Source of the DNA: Nitrospinota bacterium | Lineage (GTDB): Bacteria; Nitrospinota_A; UBA7883; JACRLM01 | DNA length: 28,695 bases | NCBI GenBank assembly: GCA_015231995.1 | Contig: JADGAO010000008.1 | Span: forward strand, 1-28,695 | Direction: 5' to 3' | Shown: positions 1 to 7,396 of the stretch, in pieces | How positions within the stretch are numbered: position 1 is the stretch's first letter | Layout: each line of letters starts with the position of its first letter | Translations under genes and position numbers: made by a program | Notes under the pieces: model-generated | The model's database searches: none | Told to the model about the DNA's origin: nothing | Seen by the model: the letters and a program-made list of their open reading frames with translations, nothing else

Positions 1-30
1 GTAAACTCCGCGTAGCGAAGTGAAGAATCT
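1..30. repeat. Partial copy of the dispersed GAAGAATC repeat at the left edge
   Basis: The first 30 bases (GTAAACTCCGCG...GAAGAATC) match the end of the element at 17745-17930, which also runs GTAAACTCCGCGAAGAATCC. It is cut by the window edge. The remaining gene-free stretch to 318 holds an A/T-rich segment, a run of eight T at 131-138, and a CCCTCCC/GGGAGGG inverted repeat near 155-175. I see no gene there. Confidence 0.6.
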
Positions 31-318
31 CAATGAAAAACAAAGCAATCAGGAGTCAAAGCTTTTTCAACTTCGGAATCAGGGATAAATTCAACTGCCA
101 GCAACCGATTGGAAAATATATTGAGTTGGATTTTTTTTCACCCACCCCCTTCCCCCTCCCCTCAAGGGAGGGGTGAAGAGTAAGAGTAGTAGAGGGACAG
201 GTCTTTACGGCGTGTTGTAGTCCACAAGAGCGCCGCCGAAATCTTCATTGGAAGCGCAGGACGGCGGGGTTACGCTTTTCAAGCTTAAACACCCCGCCAA
301 GCGACTTTATGACATCCG

Positions 319-1278
319 TCAATAAAGCCAGCAGGCCGTTTCCGTCTCTTTCCCCACTTTCTTCAGCTCCGGTATTTTCACACGGCATACATCCATAACT
401 TTCGGGCAACGTGGATGGAACGCGCATCCCGGCGGGGTGTCCATAAGGCTCGGCACCACGCCTTTTATCTCGCGTAGCCGCCCGTCGCCTCTGCGTCTGC
501 TGGTTACGGAATCCAGCAGACCCTGTGTGTATGGGTGCTTGGGATTGGCGAATATCTCGCGGACAGGCGCGGTCTCGGCGACTCGTCCCGCATACATCAC
601 CACCACACGCTCGCACATCTGCGCTACGACCCCAAGGTCGTGGGTTATCAGAATCACCGACATCGAAAATTTATCTTTAAGCTCCGCCAATAGCTCCAGT
701 ATCTGAGCCTGTATCGTAACGTCGAGCGCGGTCGTAGGCTCGTCGGCCAGGAGCAGGGCAGGGCTTAACGATAACGCCATCGCGATCATCGCCCGCTGGC
801 GCATCCCGCCGGAGAGCCTGTGCGGATAGTCGGCCACCTTTTGCTCCGGCGAGGAGATGTGAACGGCGCGAAGAGCCTCGATGGCGCGATCCCACGCCTC
901 TTGCCTGCTTGCGCCGAAATGCAGGCGTATCCCCTCCGCTATCTGGTCGCCGATAGTGAAGACGGGGTTGAGCGCGGTCATCGGCTCTTGAAAGATCATG
1001 CCTATCTTTTTTCCCCGGACTTTCCTCATCTCCTCGTTGGAGAGCGTCAGCAGGTCTGCGCCTTCAAAGACTATTTTTCCGCCCGCTATTTTTCCCGGCG
1101 GCGGGACTAGCCGCAGTATGGAAAGGGCTGATAGAGTTTTGCCGCAACCCGATTCCCCGACAACGCCAAGCGTCTCCCCGGCCATTACGGAGTACGACAC
1201 CCCGTCAACCGCCTTGGCGACCCCGCCCGGCGCGGGGAAATGGACTTGCAGGTCTTGAATGTCTAATAGATTGGGCAT
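319..1278 (-). CDS. Dipeptide/oligopeptide ABC transporter ATP-binding protein, OppD/DppD type
   Basis: This is the cytoplasmic ATPase subunit of a peptide (or nickel/glycoside-type) importer that powers uptake through two membrane permeases. The full 319-residue protein shows Walker A GESGCGKT (41-48), a Q-loop in IFQEPMTALNP (95-105), the signature LSGGMRQR (155-162), Walker B LLLADE (175-180) and the H-loop ITHD (H213). The C-terminal oligo_HPY domain follows, with NPKHPYTQGLL at 245-255. Four late cysteines (285, 291, 298, 316) lie where OppD/DppD proteins have been shown to bind a [4Fe-4S] cluster; that it does so here is inference. The start is the ATG at 1278; no strong ribosome binding site precedes it. 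The permease, binding protein and OppF partner are not in the window and may lie beyond the left edge. The exact substrate cannot be told from sequence. Confidence 0.93.
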   Translation of the reverse strand: MPNLLDIQDLQVHFPAPGGVAKAVDGVSYSVMAGETLGVVGESGCGKTLSALSILRLVPPPGKIAGGKIVFEGADLLTLSNEEMRKVRGKKIGMIFQEPMTALNPVFTIGDQIAEGIRLHFGASRQEAWDRAIEALRAVHISSPEQKVADYPHRLSGGMRQRAMIAMALSLSPALLLADEPTTALDVTIQAQILELLAELKDKFSMSVILITHDLGVVAQMCERVVVMYAGRVAETAPVREIFANPKHPYTQGLLDSVTSRRRGDGRLREIKGVVPSLMDTPPGCAFHPRCPKVMDVCRVKIPELKKVGKETETACWLY

Positions 1279-1347
1279 GGGAGAATGGTATATGAAGAGA
1301 GACGTTGGGGCAATACTTCCAAAGTAAACCTAGTCGCTGACTTCTTA

Positions 1348-1377
1348 CCCTCTCCCGCGCTATATCGCGGGAGAGGG
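1348..1377. repeat. Perfect 12-bp hairpin of the CCCTCTCCC repeat family
   Basis: CCCTCTCCCGCG and CGCGGGAGAGGG form perfect 12-bp arms around the six-base loop CTATAT, followed by CAGGGTGAGGGTG. Fragments of the same family (CCCTCTCCC, GGGAGAGGG) recur near 7370, 19505 and 21325. It lies in the 593-bp gene-free stretch 1279-1871. Confidence 0.75.
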
Positions 1378-1401
1378 CAGGGTGAGGGTGTCAAACAGTG
1401 T

Positions 1402-1470
1402 TTTTCAAATCCCTCATCCTTTTCAAGTCCCTCAAGTCTTTCAAGTCGCTCAAATGCTCCAAGTCGCTCA
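1402..1470. repeat. Degenerate 18-19 bp tandem repeat (TTTCAAGTCSCTCAA)
   Basis: About four imperfect units built on TTTCAAGTCCCTCAAGTC follow each other, with an internal 9-base subrepeat CTCAAGTC. The predicted peptide in any frame is low-complexity, so this is non-coding tandem repetition. Confidence 0.6.
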
Positions 1471-1659
1471 CCTGCCGTTTCCAGCGCAAATGCTTTGGGT
1501 TATCCTGCGTATCAGCATGTTGAATAAAGGAACATGATGAGAGACGAGATTCGGTTTCCCGTGGCCACCCACCACGGAACCATGACCCTGGAGCGTGGAC
1601 GGCCAGAACGCGGGCGAGCTTTGTTGAGCGTCCGCGCTGTCTTTTTTGCGCGTGCGACC

Positions 1660-1783
1660 ATTGTCATTCTGAGGCGAAGCCGAAGAATCCATTTAGAAAA
1701 GAATTTGTTCTACTTTGATCCTTCAGTCGCAAAGCTCCTTCAGGATGACAACGGTCGCAGAGCCTCCCTCAGGATGACAATGG
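1660..1783. repeat. Dispersed element, TTGTCATTCTGA...CCTCAGGATGACAA copy
   Basis: One end reads TTGTCATTCTGAGGCGAAGC then GAAGAATCCAT, the middle TTGTTCTACTTTGATCCTTC, and the far end twice reads CAGGATGACAA. The termini TTGTCAT.CTGA and its complement form inverted ends. The same modules recur at 17745, 19619, 21109, 22867 and 26380. Confidence 0.85.
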
Positions 1784-1871
1784 GTAAAAGGCGCCCCCCC
1801 CCGGGGACGACTACGGGGAAGCAAGGGTGATATGTTAGCTGTAGAAAGATGGCAACCTGTTAGGACGCGGA

Positions 1872-2618
1872 ATGATAACGATGAATGAACGATGGTTAAA
1901 CTATACGGCTGAATGCGTTGGAACAGCATTCATGGTCGCCTTCGGACTTTCCTCCGTGGCTCTCTTCTGGAGCTCTTTTTCGCCCATTCCAGCTTTGATG
2001 CCAGACCCGGGCATTCGACGGCTTTTAACAGGCGCGTTATTTGCCACGGGCGTTGTGGCGGTCATTTATTCGCCTGTGGGTCGCAAAACAGGCGCGCATA
2101 TAAATCCTTCGGTGACGATCTCACTATTGTTCCTGAAAAAAATTGCGGCGCCGGACGCCTTCGGGTATGTTATCGCGCAATGTGTCGGCGCAGTATTCGG
2201 CAGTGGAGCGGTCTATCTGGTGTTCAATGTTCTTTTGGGATGGCACGATGGGTTAATGAAAGGCGTAACCCTTCCCGACCCGACATATGGAGCAGGCGCC
2301 GCATTCGCGGGGGAGCTGATATCCACATTCATTCTCATGGCCGCCATATTGGGAATGGCGAATTTCGGCCATCACTCGCGCTATACGGGTCTCGTCGTTG
2401 GCGCGGTCGTCACGCTGGCGGTATGGATTGAAGCGCCGTTTTCAGGAACCAGCCTCAATGCGGCCCGTAGTTTCGGCCCGGCGTTATTGACGGGTGAATG
2501 GAACGCATTTTGGGTTTATGCGGTGGCTCCGCTCGCGGGAGCGTTGATAGCCGCCGTATCCTATCGCCTGATTTTCCGTGGAGCCGGCAAATGCCCTGCC
2601 GGCTGTCGAGGAGCTTGA
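1872..2618 (+). CDS. MIP-family channel (aquaporin-like) with altered NPA boxes
   Basis: This is an inner-membrane channel of the aquaporin/glycerol-facilitator family with the expected length (248 residues) and six hydrophobic segments (near 12-33, 50-68, 94-120, 143-163, 171-187, 211-234). The first pore box is HINPS (N78-P79-S80) and the second SLNAARS (N196-A197-A198-R199), so both differ from the canonical NPA. The selectivity-filter arginine R199 is kept. The residue after it is Ser, as in water channels, where glycerol facilitators have Asp; this favours water or another small neutral solute. The start ATG at 1872 has AGGA seven bases upstream; an in-frame ATG at 1881 is an alternative. 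It converges on the BMC aldolase gene with only 14 bases between the stops. A link to the BMC substrate is possible but unproven. Confidence 0.9.
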   Translation: MITMNERWLNYTAECVGTAFMVAFGLSSVALFWSSFSPIPALMPDPGIRRLLTGALFATGVVAVIYSPVGRKTGAHINPSVTISLLFLKKIAAPDAFGYVIAQCVGAVFGSGAVYLVFNVLLGWHDGLMKGVTLPDPTYGAGAAFAGELISTFILMAAILGMANFGHHSRYTGLVVGAVVTLAVWIEAPFSGTSLNAARSFGPALLTGEWNAFWVYAVAPLAGALIAAVSYRLIFRGAGKCPAGCRGA

Positions 2619-2632
2619 AATTGACGGCGCTA

Positions 2633-3445
2633 TCACGAACTCCGCTTCATCAGCTCGGCCCTCACCTCTTCGGCGATCAACTCCTCTACACTGGCGTTGA
2701 GGCCAGGGGCCGGGGTCAGCGGGGCTTCCGCGTTCGTGGGACACGCGGAAAATTTGCCGCAGGCGTTGCACGAGTTGCACATGTCGGTAATAATCTTTTT
2801 CTTGGGCCAGCCCATCTTCTCGCCGATGGCCTGCAGGTTCTCTATCTGCGCGGCGGTCAACGGCTTTATATTGCCAATCTGCCGGGCGTGGAAGGTTATC
2901 TCCGCCACATGCTCCATCCGCTCCAGCGTGTTGTATGCGGCGAACACGTCCGTCCCCACCGTGACGGAGCCGTGACGGGCAAGTATCACCGCGTCGAAAT
3001 CCTTGATATGGCTCCTGACGGACTCGGCGACGTCAACCGTCGTAGGCGCGGCGTATTCGGCGGTTGGTATGGAGCCGAGCGTGAAGATGACCTCCGGCAG
3101 AAGGCATTTGGCAAGCGACACCCCAGCCAGCGAGAACGCCACGCACATCGTCGGATGCGCGTGGACGACCGAGTTTACGTCGGGCCGTTCGCGGTAGCAG
3201 GTCAGATGCAGGACCATCTCGGTGGACGGATTTCGCGAGCCTGCGATAAGTCTGCCGTCCATGTCCACCACGATAACGTCACGTTCGGACATGTAACCTT
3301 TGTGTATGCCCGTGGGGGTTATGAGGATTTTGTCGCGGGAGAGGCGCACGGAGACGTTGCCGTCCGTGCTGGATATCCATCCGCGATTGTGTATGCGTTT
3401 GCACACTTCAACGATGTCGCGCCTGCTTTGAGCTTCCGATTTCAT
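2633..3445 (-). CDS. Class II aldolase (L-fuculose-phosphate aldolase type) of the BMC locus
   Basis: Zn-dependent class II aldolase/adducin-family enzyme, expected to cleave a ketose 1-phosphate (fuculose-, rhamnulose- or ribulose-1-phosphate type) to dihydroxyacetone phosphate plus an aldehyde. The FucA metal and catalytic set is in register: E76 in STEMVLHL, H95 and H97 in HAHPT, H158 in RHGS. Beyond the roughly 215-residue catalytic domain lies an extension. It has C223-x2-C226-x2-C229-x5-C235-P, the spacing style of a [4Fe-4S] ferredoxin site, then a Pro/Ala linker. It ends in an amphipathic helix (252-267, VEELIAEEVRAELMKR) that looks like a BMC encapsulation peptide. GGAGG sits before the ATG. 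It is the last gene of the locus, three bases after a eutN gene. Candidate signature enzyme of the compartment; the exact sugar is not determinable. Confidence 0.9.
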   Translation of the reverse strand: MKSEAQSRRDIVEVCKRIHNRGWISSTDGNVSVRLSRDKILITPTGIHKGYMSERDVIVVDMDGRLIAGSRNPSTEMVLHLTCYRERPDVNSVVHAHPTMCVAFSLAGVSLAKCLLPEVIFTLGSIPTAEYAAPTTVDVAESVRSHIKDFDAVILARHGSVTVGTDVFAAYNTLERMEHVAEITFHARQIGNIKPLTAAQIENLQAIGEKMGWPKKKIITDMCNSCNACGKFSACPTNAEAPLTPAPGLNASVEELIAEEVRAELMKRSS

Positions 3446-3448
3446 CTT

Positions 3449-3721
3449 CTACGCCTCCAGATCGACACTGTCCACGATCCCCTCGATAACCGAGTGGACG
3501 GGCGCGTTGTTATCCATAAAAAGCTGTCGCGCCGCGTTGCCTTCCACTGCAACCAGCACGACATCACCCGGCCCGGCCTGCGCGAAATCCACCGCCAGGA
3601 AGGTCTGCCCGTCGTCTTTCAGGTTTTCGTCGAGCGGCTGGACGATCATTATTTTGTGTCCGCGATAGACATCGTGTTGCACCGTGGACTGCACGTTGCC
3701 AACAACTCTCGCAAGTTTCAT
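3449..3721 (-). CDS. BMC shell vertex protein, EutN/CcmL (BMC-P) family
   Basis: The 90-residue protein is a single EutN/CcmL/Pfam BMC-P domain. These form pentamers that close the vertices of the microcompartment shell. Family marks are the N-terminal MKLARVVGNVQST strand, the HKIMIVQPLD strand, the conserved AGPGDVVLV turn, and the terminal GIVDSVDLE strand. The ATG overlaps the stop of the preceding eutN paralogue by four bases (ATGA), so the two are probably translationally coupled. The aldolase follows three bases later. It is one of three BMC-P paralogues in this locus. Confidence 0.95.
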   Translation of the reverse strand: MKLARVVGNVQSTVQHDVYRGHKIMIVQPLDENLKDDGQTFLAVDFAQAGPGDVVLVAVEGNAARQLFMDNNAPVHSVIEGIVDSVDLEA

Positions 3722-3990
3722 GGCGCCTCCCTGTTCACGATATCCACGATGCCGACGATGCCAGCGTCCACCGGGGTGAACGTCTCGTCGAGCGCCAGCG
3801 TGGCCTCTCTGCCAGCGACGTATGTAACGATGTCGCCTGGGCCGGACTGGATCGGGTCGGTTGCGATGATGGGCGAGCCTTTGGGTTTGCCGGCGTCGTC
3901 TATCGGCTGGATGATGAGTAGTTTCACCCCTTCGAGCGCCTCGTGTTTCACCGTCGCCACCACTCGTCCTATTACCTTGGCAAGATGCAT
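3718..3990 (-). CDS. BMC shell vertex protein, EutN/CcmL (BMC-P) family
   Basis: A 90-residue BMC-P pentamer subunit: MHLAKVIGRVVATVKHE start strand, VKLLIIQPIDD, the SGPGDIVTYV turn and a GIVGIVDIVN end. It resembles the 3449-3721 protein but is clearly diverged, consistent with paralogous vertex proteins of one shell. It opens the third gene block of the locus (eutN-eutN-aldolase). A 244-bp gap full of hairpin repeats separates it from the PduT-like gene upstream. The ATG at 3990 is preceded by GAGATTGAC, a modest ribosome binding site. Confidence 0.95.
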   Translation of the reverse strand: MHLAKVIGRVVATVKHEALEGVKLLIIQPIDDAGKPKGSPIIATDPIQSGPGDIVTYVAGREATLALDETFTPVDAGIVGIVDIVNREAP

Positions 3991-4022
3991 GTCGTCAATC
4001 TCTATAATAGTATTTCATCGCT

Positions 4023-4047
4023 GTCCGGGGTGTTCTTCACCCCGGAC
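4023..4047. repeat. Perfect 10-bp hairpin, CCGGGGTG-TTCTT-CACCCCGG family
   Basis: GTCCGGGGTG and CACCCCGGAC are perfect arms around the loop TTCTT. The same hairpin with the loop complement AAGAA, so in the opposite orientation, occurs at 17957-17979. It sits in the gap upstream of the second eutN gene. Confidence 0.8.
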
Positions 4048-4071
4048 TCTTATCCACGTGAACCTAACTTC

Positions 4072-4156
4072 GTCCCCCTTACCAAGGGGGACCGCCACGA
4101 AGTGGCGAGGGGGTTTAACCTCCCGGCGCTTTGCGCCACCCCCCTTATCAGGGGGG
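4072..4156. repeat. Composite palindromic repeat in the BMC operon gap
   Basis: Four hairpins follow one another. GTCCCCCTT/AAGGGGGAC has loop ACC (4072-4092). CGCCAC/GTGGCG has loop GAA (4093-4107). GGCGC/GCGCC has loop TTT (4125-4137). CCCCCCT/AGGGGGG has loop TATC (4139-4156). The last is related to the hairpins in the other operon gap at 7397-7486. No open reading frame of interest covers it. Confidence 0.8.
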
Positions 4157-4234
4157 CTACCCCTCCGGCGCGATTACGCTCCACCTTCCCGATTTTCGGG
4201 GAGGAAAAAGAACACCCCGCCACGCGAAACCCGC

Positions 4235-4792
4235 TTACAGCAGTTTGAGGTTTATGTCTTCATGCGGGTTGGGGATGATCTCTCTGCACACGAGCGTCCC
4301 TGCGGATTTGATTATCGCCACACCCGCCTCGACCGCCGCTTCCAGCTCGTTAAGCGGCCCGGTCATCGTGTAAAAAGATTTGCCGCCAAGCCCGTTGGCC
4401 ATGCGGACTTCGATCAGGCTAACGCCAGCCGCTTTCACCGCCGCGTCTGCGGAAAGTATCACAGAGGCCACGGTAAACGTCTCCACCACGCCGAGCGCAT
4501 CCATTTTGGGAACCACAGCGCAAGCCTGCATCGCAGGGATAAGCTGATGGCTCGCGTATGGCAGGAAAAGCTCGTCCACCACCATCTCCCCGCCGGTCGC
4601 CACGCCGATCCGATAAGACTCTTCCACCGCCGCCGTTTCCCCGGCGATGAGGATCATATATTTGCCGGGGCAAACAGTGCGCGCGTCCAGCAGGCGCACC
4701 GGGGCTTTCTTTACCATGTCGTCGGCGGTCTTCACCCCGCGCGCGATCGAGCGCAGTTCGATAAGCGCCACAGCTGGTTCTTTGAGGGTCAT
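4235..4792 (-). CDS. PduT-like tandem-domain BMC shell protein (BMC-T) with Fe-S cysteine
   Basis: The 185-residue protein contains two BMC domains (about 5-85 and 97-180) and should form pseudohexameric trimers in the shell facets. It matches PduT closely in layout: the N-terminal ALIELRSIARGVKTADDMVK, the CPGKY motif at 41-45, VVETFTVASVILSADAAVKAA at the start of domain two, and a terminal IIPNPHE. In PduT the cysteine of CPGK (here C41) binds a [4Fe-4S] cluster at the trimer axis and is thought to pass electrons across the shell. The pairing with the PduS-like gene in this locus supports the same role. It lies alone between a 109-bp gap after DUF3800 and a 244-bp repeat-filled gap. No strong ribosome binding site is visible. 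Confidence 0.94.
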   Translation of the reverse strand: MTLKEPAVALIELRSIARGVKTADDMVKKAPVRLLDARTVCPGKYMILIAGETAAVEESYRIGVATGGEMVVDELFLPYASHQLIPAMQACAVVPKMDALGVVETFTVASVILSADAAVKAAGVSLIEVRMANGLGGKSFYTMTGPLNELEAAVEAGVAIIKSAGTLVCREIIPNPHEDINLKLL

Positions 4793-4901
4793 ATGGTTGA
4801 CAAAGCCTCGAATTGCCTATAAGATATATTCAGATTTGAAGGGATGAATGTCGGCCTCAGCGCCGTGTGAATTCCGGGTTTCCCGGAGGTTCCTAGTCCC
4901 T

Positions 4902-5960
4902 TCATTTTTTGTTTCCCCAAACATAATCGTTGTTTGTATAAACACGGTTTTCTCCGGGGCGTATCTCCTCAATGCGATCAACTTTGCCCCAGATATACTC
5001 GATATACCGCTCCTCGCCCCTTTCATAATATCTTTGCAACGCCCACAAACAGTAATCCACAACTTGCAACATAGGGTTTTGTGAAGGGTAGGTGCCGTTC
5101 AGCTGAATAAGTTTGCCTGAACGAACATGTTCACGTTGCATCTCATTAAGACGCAACATGTGTTTGACCTGATCCATAATTATCTTATGGTGCTTTAGAT
5201 TGCGAGATACTTCTTTCTGTTCACCTTCCAGGTCATCAAGAATGATCGTTACGTTCATATTCCCCGTCGCGCAATCTTCGGGTTGTATAAGTTGAAGCTT
5301 ATTGTCAATATCAGCCATTCTTTTCCTGATATCTTTTAATAGTTCATCGCCGAAGGCGAGGTGTGTTTCAACAGTATTGAAAATCTTTTCCCGCTCGTCA
5401 TAAAGAGCTTTCTCAAGAGCTTTTGTTTTTTCCCGGTTTCCCCGGAAAGCAAACAAAATATCTAGCCAATGGTTGGGATAATCTTTATTCAGCAAAAACG
5501 GCTTGAACAACTCGCGCGTCATTAATTCATAAGATTCGCTCTCTTTGTATCGGTAATTTTTATCCTCCAAATTCCTCGTCCGCACTGCGGCAAGCGTATC
5601 CTCCTTGTTTATTATGACGGCGGAAAACTTAATATCGAGTTTTTCAATAAACCTGTAAACCTTCCATCGAGCTTCGGGTATTTCATCTTTTGCGTGGAAT
5701 AACATTGCGGTCTTATTCGCCGAAGCCTGCATGGAAGGAACTTTCTTGAAATAGGGATCGCTACACAATTCTGATCTCAAGGAATCCAGTTCTTTTTCTA
5801 TGTGATTAGTTTCTTCGGCCGAGACAAAACCTAAAATGAAATATTTCGAGCACCCATCCGTTCCAATGATAACGTCACCGTGACGATTAAAAATAGCGCC
5901 ATCGCCGGTCTCATCCACGAAACAGCGCAATACTTTTATTGGATGTGGTGAAGAACTCAT
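4902..5960 (-). CDS. DUF3800-family protein inserted in the BMC operon
   Basis: The 352-residue protein has the DUF3800 hallmarks: an N-terminal acidic motif FVDETGD (14-20), then a strand with FILGFV, and a C-terminal LQVVDYCLWALQR (298-310). The last is the usual glutamine-aspartate motif of the family, which is thought to adopt an RNase H-like fold. The middle (about 180-290) is helical and charged and may be coiled coil. Function is not established for the family; members often occur in mobile or defence-associated contexts. Its ATG overlaps the PduS-like stop by four bases (ATGA), implying translational coupling. Base use is unlike its neighbours: 25 of 60 bases are G/C in the stretch from 5101, against 42 of 60 from 8281 in the dehydrogenase gene. 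It is therefore probably a late acquisition. It has no BMC domain, and I cannot assign it a metabolic role. Confidence 0.82.
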   Translation of the reverse strand: MSSSPHPIKVLRCFVDETGDGAIFNRHGDVIIGTDGCSKYFILGFVSAEETNHIEKELDSLRSELCSDPYFKKVPSMQASANKTAMLFHAKDEIPEARWKVYRFIEKLDIKFSAVIINKEDTLAAVRTRNLEDKNYRYKESESYELMTRELFKPFLLNKDYPNHWLDILFAFRGNREKTKALEKALYDEREKIFNTVETHLAFGDELLKDIRKRMADIDNKLQLIQPEDCATGNMNVTIILDDLEGEQKEVSRNLKHHKIIMDQVKHMLRLNEMQREHVRSGKLIQLNGTYPSQNPMLQVVDYCLWALQRYYERGEERYIEYIWGKVDRIEEIRPGENRVYTNNDYVWGNKK

Positions 5961-7297
5961 TTCACTTGCCCGCTAATCCCGATGTGGCTTGTACTAATAG
6001 CGGTCACCACGCCGGAAATCGAGGCGTGGTATCTCGCGCCAAGTTTGCCCTCCGGTATCTCGCCGATCAACTGGCCCTTCGTCACTTTTTCACCCTGTTT
6101 CACAACGGGGAGCGCTGTAGCTCCGATATGCTGATTCAAAGGTATCCGCACGGACGATACAGGCCACGGCGCAGGGTCGAACGGCGCCTTAACGTCGTAC
6201 TCGCTAAGTCCGAGCCGTCTCATCAGCTTATCCGCCGGGACGCCACGGAACGGGCGGTAAGAATCTTGCGTCAGGTCTGCTCGCCTGTGCGGGTTTTTGA
6301 TTCCGGCCTCTCTCATCCGGCGTTTGAACTCCCGGTATATCACGCGGGGAGAGAGGAACATCGGACACGCCCACAGGTCACACAATCCGCACTCGCAACA
6401 GAGCCACGCCGACGTTATCGTGTCCGAATCCAGGTCGCGGTCATAGTTGATGACGCGCATTATTTTGTGAGGCTCCAGCCTGTGTCCCAAAAGGTAACGA
6501 GGGCAGAAATCGGTGCAGTACCGGCACACTTCGCAGGCGGATTTGCCGATGCGTATCTCCGTGGAGAGCGGACGCGCCATACGCATGACGTGGCTGTGGT
6601 CTTTCGGCAAAACGAAAAGCCCGCCGGTGGTCTTGGTAACGACCTCGTTCATATCCTCCGTGACACGTCCCATCATCGGGCCGTTGACCAGGATGACGTA
6701 GTCGTCTATCTTCACACCAAGGCGGGGGATGATTTCGCCAAACGCGGTTCCCACAGGGATGAACGCCACCTTCGGGTTGTCCATAGCCCCGCCAAGCGTT
6801 ACAATCCGCTCCGTCACCGGTTTGCCGTTCACGGCTTCTGCGATGTTCACCATCGTGCCCACGTTGATAACGACCACGCCGACATCCAGCGGGATGCCGC
6901 CTTCCGGCACGGCGCGGCCTGTGGCCTCGAATACAAGATAATGTTCATCGCCCGCAGGGTACACGTTGTCCAGCTCCAGCACGCTTACGCCATGCTTGCC
7001 AGCCTGATCCCGAAACGACTTCACCGCGTGGTCATATTTTTGTTTCACGCCGATGACGCCTTTAACCTCGGAGCCTGTCCGTCCCGAAATCTCATCTACG
7101 ATTTTTCTAAGCGTCGCCACGATATCGCCAGCGCGCGTTTCCATCAGATGAAGGTCGCCGCACATGAGCGGCTCGCATTCCGCGCCGTTGACGATGACAG
7201 TGTTGACGGCGGAGGCGAGTTTTATGTGAGTCGGGAACCCCGCGCCACCCGCGCCAATTACCCCGGCCTGCCGCGCTAAATCGGCTACAGTGGGCAT
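5957..7297 (-). CDS. PduS/RnfC-like flavin and iron-sulfur electron-transfer protein
   Basis: At 446 residues it has the length and order of PduS. The N-terminal Complex I 51-kDa-type fold starts with GAGGAGFPTHIKL (15-27), the flavin/NADH-binding region. Two ferredoxin-type clusters follow: C255-x2-C258-x2-C261-x3-C265-P and C300-x2-C303-x2-C306-x4-C311-P. The C-terminal RnfC-like barrel domain is at about 378-446 (VVKQGEKVTKGQLIGE). PduS-type proteins oxidise NADH and reduce cobalamin or pass electrons to PduT. No B12 enzyme is in the window, so NADH reoxidation by electron export through the PduT-like shell protein is the likelier role; that is inference. The ATG at 7297 has no strong ribosome binding site and follows a 248-bp repeat-filled gap. 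DUF3800 is coupled to its stop. Confidence 0.92.
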   Translation of the reverse strand: MPTVADLARQAGVIGAGGAGFPTHIKLASAVNTVIVNGAECEPLMCGDLHLMETRAGDIVATLRKIVDEISGRTGSEVKGVIGVKQKYDHAVKSFRDQAGKHGVSVLELDNVYPAGDEHYLVFEATGRAVPEGGIPLDVGVVVINVGTMVNIAEAVNGKPVTERIVTLGGAMDNPKVAFIPVGTAFGEIIPRLGVKIDDYVILVNGPMMGRVTEDMNEVVTKTTGGLFVLPKDHSHVMRMARPLSTEIRIGKSACEVCRYCTDFCPRYLLGHRLEPHKIMRVINYDRDLDSDTITSAWLCCECGLCDLWACPMFLSPRVIYREFKRRMREAGIKNPHRRADLTQDSYRPFRGVPADKLMRRLGLSEYDVKAPFDPAPWPVSSVRIPLNQHIGATALPVVKQGEKVTKGQLIGEIPEGKLGARYHASISGVVTAISTSHIGISGQVK

Positions 7298-7396
7298 AAT
7301 GCGGGATTGGTGTTGTTTGTCAAAGATCGGGTCGCGCCTCTTTTTGCCCCCGCCCCTTGCGGGAGAGAGCTTGCCCTGAGTCTTCCGAAGGGGTGG

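Noticed and set aside
30..138. Minus-strand frame ending LTPDCFVFH that looks protein-like
   Set aside because: Only about 35 codons, preceded by an in-frame stop and without a start codon. It could be a gene remnant, but nothing confirms it.
2498..4822. Very long plus-strand open frame (774 codons) across the aldolase, eutN and pduT genes
   Set aside because: It runs antisense to four well-supported genes, spans repeats, and its translation is His/Arg-rich without any domain. GC-rich codon bias on the opposite strand removes stops.
5939..7279. Plus-strand open frame of 446 codons opposite the pduS gene
   Set aside because: Exact antisense shadow of a PduS-like gene with two clear Fe-S motifs; the translation has no recognisable features.
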